In this document: one piece after another, positions 4,568 to 7,150 of the stretch
Layout of the letters: every line of letters starts with the position of its first letter
Position numbering within the stretch: position 1 is the stretch's first letter
Assembly: GCA_025937075.1 (NCBI GenBank)
Contig: JAICSD010000233.1
Coordinates: 1-7,150, forward strand
DNA: 7,150 bases
Direction of reading: 5' to 3'
Origin: Vicinamibacteria bacterium
GTDB taxonomy: Bacteria; Acidobacteriota; Vicinamibacteria; Vicinamibacterales; 2-12-FULL-66-21
Made by a program: the position numbers and the translations under genes
The notes under the pieces: generated by a model
Databases searched by the model: none
What the model saw: only the letters and a program-made list of their open reading frames with translations
Told to the model about the DNA's origin: nothing

Positions 4568-6448
4568 GTGCAATCAGTACAGAGCGACTATCCGTACCGT
4601 TCGGTCCGGCTCGGCGATCTGACCCCGATCGTCGAGACACGCGCGGACGGATCGCTGCTCGTGCGATCGGCTGCGCCGCTCGGGAGGTACCCGCGGTGCA
4701 TCACCGACGCGCTCGTCCGCTGGGCGCGTGAAGCGCCCGACCGGACGCTGTTCGCCTGGCGACGCGGTGATGACTTCGTGCATCTCAGCTACCGAGATGC
4801 GCTCGCGCTCGTCCGCGGCGTCGCGCAGGCGCTGATCGACCGCGGCCTCTCGGAAGAACGGCCGCTCGCCGTCCTCTCCGGCAACAGCCTCGAACATCTG
4901 CTGCTCGCGCTGGCGGCGCAGCATGCCGGCGTGCTGTACGTGCCGATCTCTCCCGCGTATTCGCTGGTGTCTTCGGACTTCTCCACCTTGAAGCACGTGC
5001 TCTCGCGCGTTTCGCCAGGCCTGGTCTTCGCGTCCGACGCGCGATTCGGCCGCGCGATCGACGCCGCCGTCGATCGGGACGTGGAAATCGTCGCGCAGGG
5101 CGAGACGGCGCGGATCGGGAGCCGCGGCGCGACGCCGTTCGAATCGCTTCGCGGCACGACTCCCGCCGGCGATGTCGATCGCGCCCACGCCCGCGTCGGC
5201 CCCGACACGATTGCGAAAATCCTCTTCACGTCCGGATCGACGGGCACGCCGAAAGGTGTGATCAACACGCACCGGATGCTGTGCGCCAATCAGGAAATGA
5301 TCCGGGCGACGCTTCCCTTTCTCGGTGACGAACCGCCCGTGCTCGTCGACTGGCTCCCGTGGCACCACACGTTCGGCGGCAACCACAACATCGGCATCGC
5401 GCTCTACAACGGCGGGTCGCTGTATCTCGACGAGGGGCGTCCGCTGCCCGGCGCGTTCGACGAGAGCATCCGCAATCTTCGCGACGTGGCGCCGACCGTG
5501 TACTTCAACGTGCCGCGAGGCTATGAGGAGCTGGTGCGCGCGCTCGATCGCGATCCCGCGCTGGCTGCGTGCTTCTTCAGCCGCCTGCACCTGCTCTTTT
5601 ACGCGGCGGCGAGCCTCTCACAGACCGTCGCCGATGATCTGCAGCGCATCGCGATCCGGACATGCGGTGAGCGGATCCTGCTGGTCACCGGACTGGGAGC
5701 GACCGAGACGGCACCCATGGCCATCGGCCGTCCGTGGAAGGACGATTCCGCGGCAGCAATCGGTTTGCCGGTGCCCGGCGTCGAGGTGAAGCTGGCGCCC
5801 GTGCGTGAGAAGCTGGAAGTACGCGTGCGCGGCCCGAACGTCACGCCAGGCTACTGGAAGGAACCCGCGCTCACGCGCGGCGCGTTCGACGAGGACGGTT
5901 TCTACCGCATGGGCGATGCGGCGCGGCTCATCGATCCTGACAACGCGTCGAAAGGACTGCGTTTCGACGGCCGCATTGGCGAGGACTTCAAGCTCTCGAG
6001 CGGAACGTGGGTGAGCGTGGGTCCGCTGCGCGCACGCGCGATCGTGCATCTCTCCCCCTACGTCCGCGACGTCGTGATTGCCGGACACGATCGCGGCGAA
6101 CCGGCCCTGCTCGCGGTCCCCGACCTCGACGCCTGCCGCGCAGTCAGCCCGGACCTGGCGGACGCACCGGCAGCCGACGTGCTCGCGCACGCAGCCGTGC
6201 GCTCAGCGCTGCGCACGAGGCTGCAGGCGTTCGCCGCGCAGGCGACCGGCAGCGCCACGCGCATTGTCCGGTTGACCCTGCTGGAGGAGCCGCTCTCGCT
6301 CGACGCGCAGGAGGTCACCGACAAGGGATCCGTGAACCAGCACGCCGTCCTGGCACGCAGGGCTGCGCTCGTGGAAGAACTGTACGCTCAGCCCGCGCCG
6401 CCGCACGTCGTCGCGGTGGACCACAATCCAGCCAGGAGTACTGAGTGA
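4568..6448 (+). CDS. Feruloyl-CoA synthetase-family acyl-CoA ligase (fcs-like)
   Basis: This ANL-superfamily ligase (626 residues from GTG 4568) would activate an aromatic acid to its CoA thioester through an acyl-AMP. Signatures are the P-loop TSGSTGTPKG (221-230), GLGATETAP (375-383), YRMGD (446-450) and FDGRIGED (466-473). FKLSSGTWVSVGPLR (474-488) replaces the usual KxxGxxI-type hinge sequence and is characteristic of the feruloyl-CoA synthetase branch. The C-terminal TDKGSVNQ (584-591) places Lys586 as the likely catalytic lysine. The N-terminus (PYRSVRLGDL, then PLGRYPRCITDAL) also matches that branch. Ferulate, coumarate or caffeate are plausible substrates but cannot be fixed from sequence. 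I chose GTG 4568 because family similarity begins a few residues later. The alternative ATG 4505 adds 21 residues unlike the family with lower third-position G/C (14 of 21), though it has GGGAG 4 bases upstream. It is divergent from the dehydrogenase/hydratase operon and overlaps the next gene by 4 bases. Confidence 0.94.
   Translation: MQSVQSDYPYRSVRLGDLTPIVETRADGSLLVRSAAPLGRYPRCITDALVRWAREAPDRTLFAWRRGDDFVHLSYRDALALVRGVAQALIDRGLSEERPLAVLSGNSLEHLLLALAAQHAGVLYVPISPAYSLVSSDFSTLKHVLSRVSPGLVFASDARFGRAIDAAVDRDVEIVAQGETARIGSRGATPFESLRGTTPAGDVDRAHARVGPDTIAKILFTSGSTGTPKGVINTHRMLCANQEMIRATLPFLGDEPPVLVDWLPWHHTFGGNHNIGIALYNGGSLYLDEGRPLPGAFDESIRNLRDVAPTVYFNVPRGYEELVRALDRDPALAACFFSRLHLLFYAAASLSQTVADDLQRIAIRTCGERILLVTGLGATETAPMAIGRPWKDDSAAAIGLPVPGVEVKLAPVREKLEVRVRGPNVTPGYWKEPALTRGAFDEDGFYRMGDAARLIDPDNASKGLRFDGRIGEDFKLSSGTWVSVGPLRARAIVHLSPYVRDVVIAGHDRGEPALLAVPDLDACRAVSPDLADAPAADVLAHAAVRSALRTRLQAFAAQATGSATRIVRLTLLEEPLSLDAQEVTDKGSVNQHAVLARRAALVEELYAQPAPPHVVAVDHNPARSTE
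6434..6438 (+). promoter_or_regulatory. Shine-Dalgarno site of the amidohydrolase gene
   Basis: AGGAG lies 6 bases before the GTG at 6445, inside the last codons of the ligase. It decides the start of the amidohydrolase in a frame where GTG overlaps the ligase stop TGA (GTGA at 6445-6448), the classic arrangement for translational coupling. Confidence 0.8.
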
Positions 6449-7150
6449 CCCGTTCCGCAGGGATCGACATCGACAGCCTCACCGCCTTCGATACGCACGT
6501 CCATCTCGAGCACGCGGGCGAGATGACGGAAACCGAACGCGCCGCGAAGCGCTATTTCGGCGACAGCGGCGCATCCCACGACTGGCAGGCGCAGGCGGAG
6601 TACTATCGATCGCGGCGCATCGGTTTCGTCGTGTTCACAGTGGACGAGCGGCTGACCGGGCGTCCGCAGGCAACCAACGATCAGGTGATCGCGTTCGCCG
6701 CCCGGCATGCGGATCTCGCGCTGCCCTTCATCAGCGTCGATCCAACGCGCGGTCCCGCCGCAATCGACGAAGCCAGGCGCCTGCTCGCAACCGGCGCGGT
6801 CCGCGGCCTGAAGCTGCATCCTCCCGTCCAGCAGTTCTTCCCGAACGATCGCATCGCGTATCCGCTGTACGAGCTGTTCGCCGAAGCACAGCTGCCGGTG
6901 CTCTTCCACACCGGTCACAGCGGCATCGGAACGGGAATGATTGGCGGCGGCGGAATCAGACTCAAATACGGCAACCCGATGCCGATCGACGACGTGGCGG
7001 TGGATTTTCCCGAGATGCCGATCATCCTCGCGCATCCGTCGTTTCCATGGCAGGACGAGGCGATCTCGATCTGCCTGCACAAGCCGCAGGTCTACATCGA
7101 TCTCTCGGGCTGGTCGCCGAAGTACTTCTCGCCGACGCTCGTCCAGTACG
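6445..7150 (+). CDS. Amidohydrolase-2 family metal-dependent hydrolase, N-terminal part (3' end outside window)
   Basis: The 235 visible residues form a TIM-barrel amidohydrolase of the ACMSD-like (amidohydrolase_2) family. The strand-1 metal motif is DTHVH (Asp16, His18, His20). RGLKLHPP (120-127) supplies Lys123 and His125, LFHTGHSG gives His155, and ILAHPSF gives His197, all at the expected strand ends. The last aspartate motif and about 50 or more residues are beyond the window. Family members hydrolyse or decarboxylate small acids. From memory, proteins of this family beside feruloyl- or coumaroyl-CoA ligases are annotated as 4-hydroxyphenyl-beta-ketoacyl-CoA hydrolases, which cut the beta-keto thioester to a hydroxybenzoate and acetyl-CoA. 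That role fits the neighbours here but is an inference. The start is GTG with a strong Shine-Dalgarno site, overlapping the ligase stop by 4 bases. There is no signal peptide, so it should be cytosolic. Confidence 0.9.
   Translation, partial: MTRSAGIDIDSLTAFDTHVHLEHAGEMTETERAAKRYFGDSGASHDWQAQAEYYRSRRIGFVVFTVDERLTGRPQATNDQVIAFAARHADLALPFISVDPTRGPAAIDEARRLLATGAVRGLKLHPPVQQFFPNDRIAYPLYELFAEAQLPVLFHTGHSGIGTGMIGGGGIRLKYGNPMPIDDVAVDFPEMPIILAHPSFPWQDEAISICLHKPQVYIDLSGWSPKYFSPTLVQY

Noticed and set aside
4574..5590. 338-codon minus-strand open frame
   Set aside because: It is antisense to the N-terminal half of the ligase, with Arg/Glu-rich low-complexity composition and no recognisable domain.
6388..7080. 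230-codon minus-strand open frame
   Set aside because: It is antisense to the amidohydrolase, whose metal motifs and Shine-Dalgarno site support the plus strand.

Overview
The window looks like a chromosomal segment of a GC-rich soil-type bacterium, most likely an Acidobacteriota member (Vicinamibacteria-like). This rests on recalled family distribution: tandem Cys-rich BACON-type modules of this style are very common there, and dense antisense shadow ORFs indicate strong G/C use at third codon positions. No sequence search was possible, so the phylum call is an inference.

Layout. Positions 1-888 (+) hold the C-terminal end of a secreted or surface-type protein built of tandem ~84-residue BACON-like beta-sandwich modules. 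It converges, with a 6-base gap, on a small unknown gene on the minus strand (895-1092). Upstream of that small gene, still on the minus strand, is a tight three-gene operon read right to left: a fused 3-hydroxyacyl-CoA dehydrogenase/enoyl-CoA hydratase (4465 to 2423), a VOC-fold (glyoxalase/dioxygenase superfamily) protein (2418 to 2032) and a phytanoyl-CoA dioxygenase-type Fe(II)/2-oxoglutarate oxygenase (2018 to 1227). Gaps inside the operon are 4 and 13 bases. A hairpin at 1170-1200 may end its transcript.

A short divergent control region (about 4466-4567) carries a TTGACA box, a 16-base spacer, a CACAAT box and a 7-bp-arm inverted repeat lying over the -10. From it, a plus-strand pair reads away: a feruloyl-CoA-synthetase-family acyl-CoA ligase (4568-6448) and an amidohydrolase-2-family enzyme (6445 to beyond the window end). 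Their coding regions overlap by 4 bases and the second has a good Shine-Dalgarno site.

How the genes may work together. The ligase would make an aryl-acrylyl-CoA such as feruloyl- or coumaroyl-CoA. The fused enzyme would hydrate the double bond and oxidise the alcohol to a beta-ketoacyl-CoA. The amidohydrolase could cleave that product to a hydroxybenzoate and acetyl-CoA. This is the CoA-dependent beta-oxidative (deacetylating) route for hydroxycinnamates rather than the retro-aldol vanillin route. The VOC and PhyH-type proteins would be two unassigned accessory steps. The pathway is an inference from family membership and gene order. The individual enzyme families are well supported by motifs.

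No RNA gene, insertion sequence, CRISPR array or tRNA was seen, and no gene-free stretch exceeds 140 bases.
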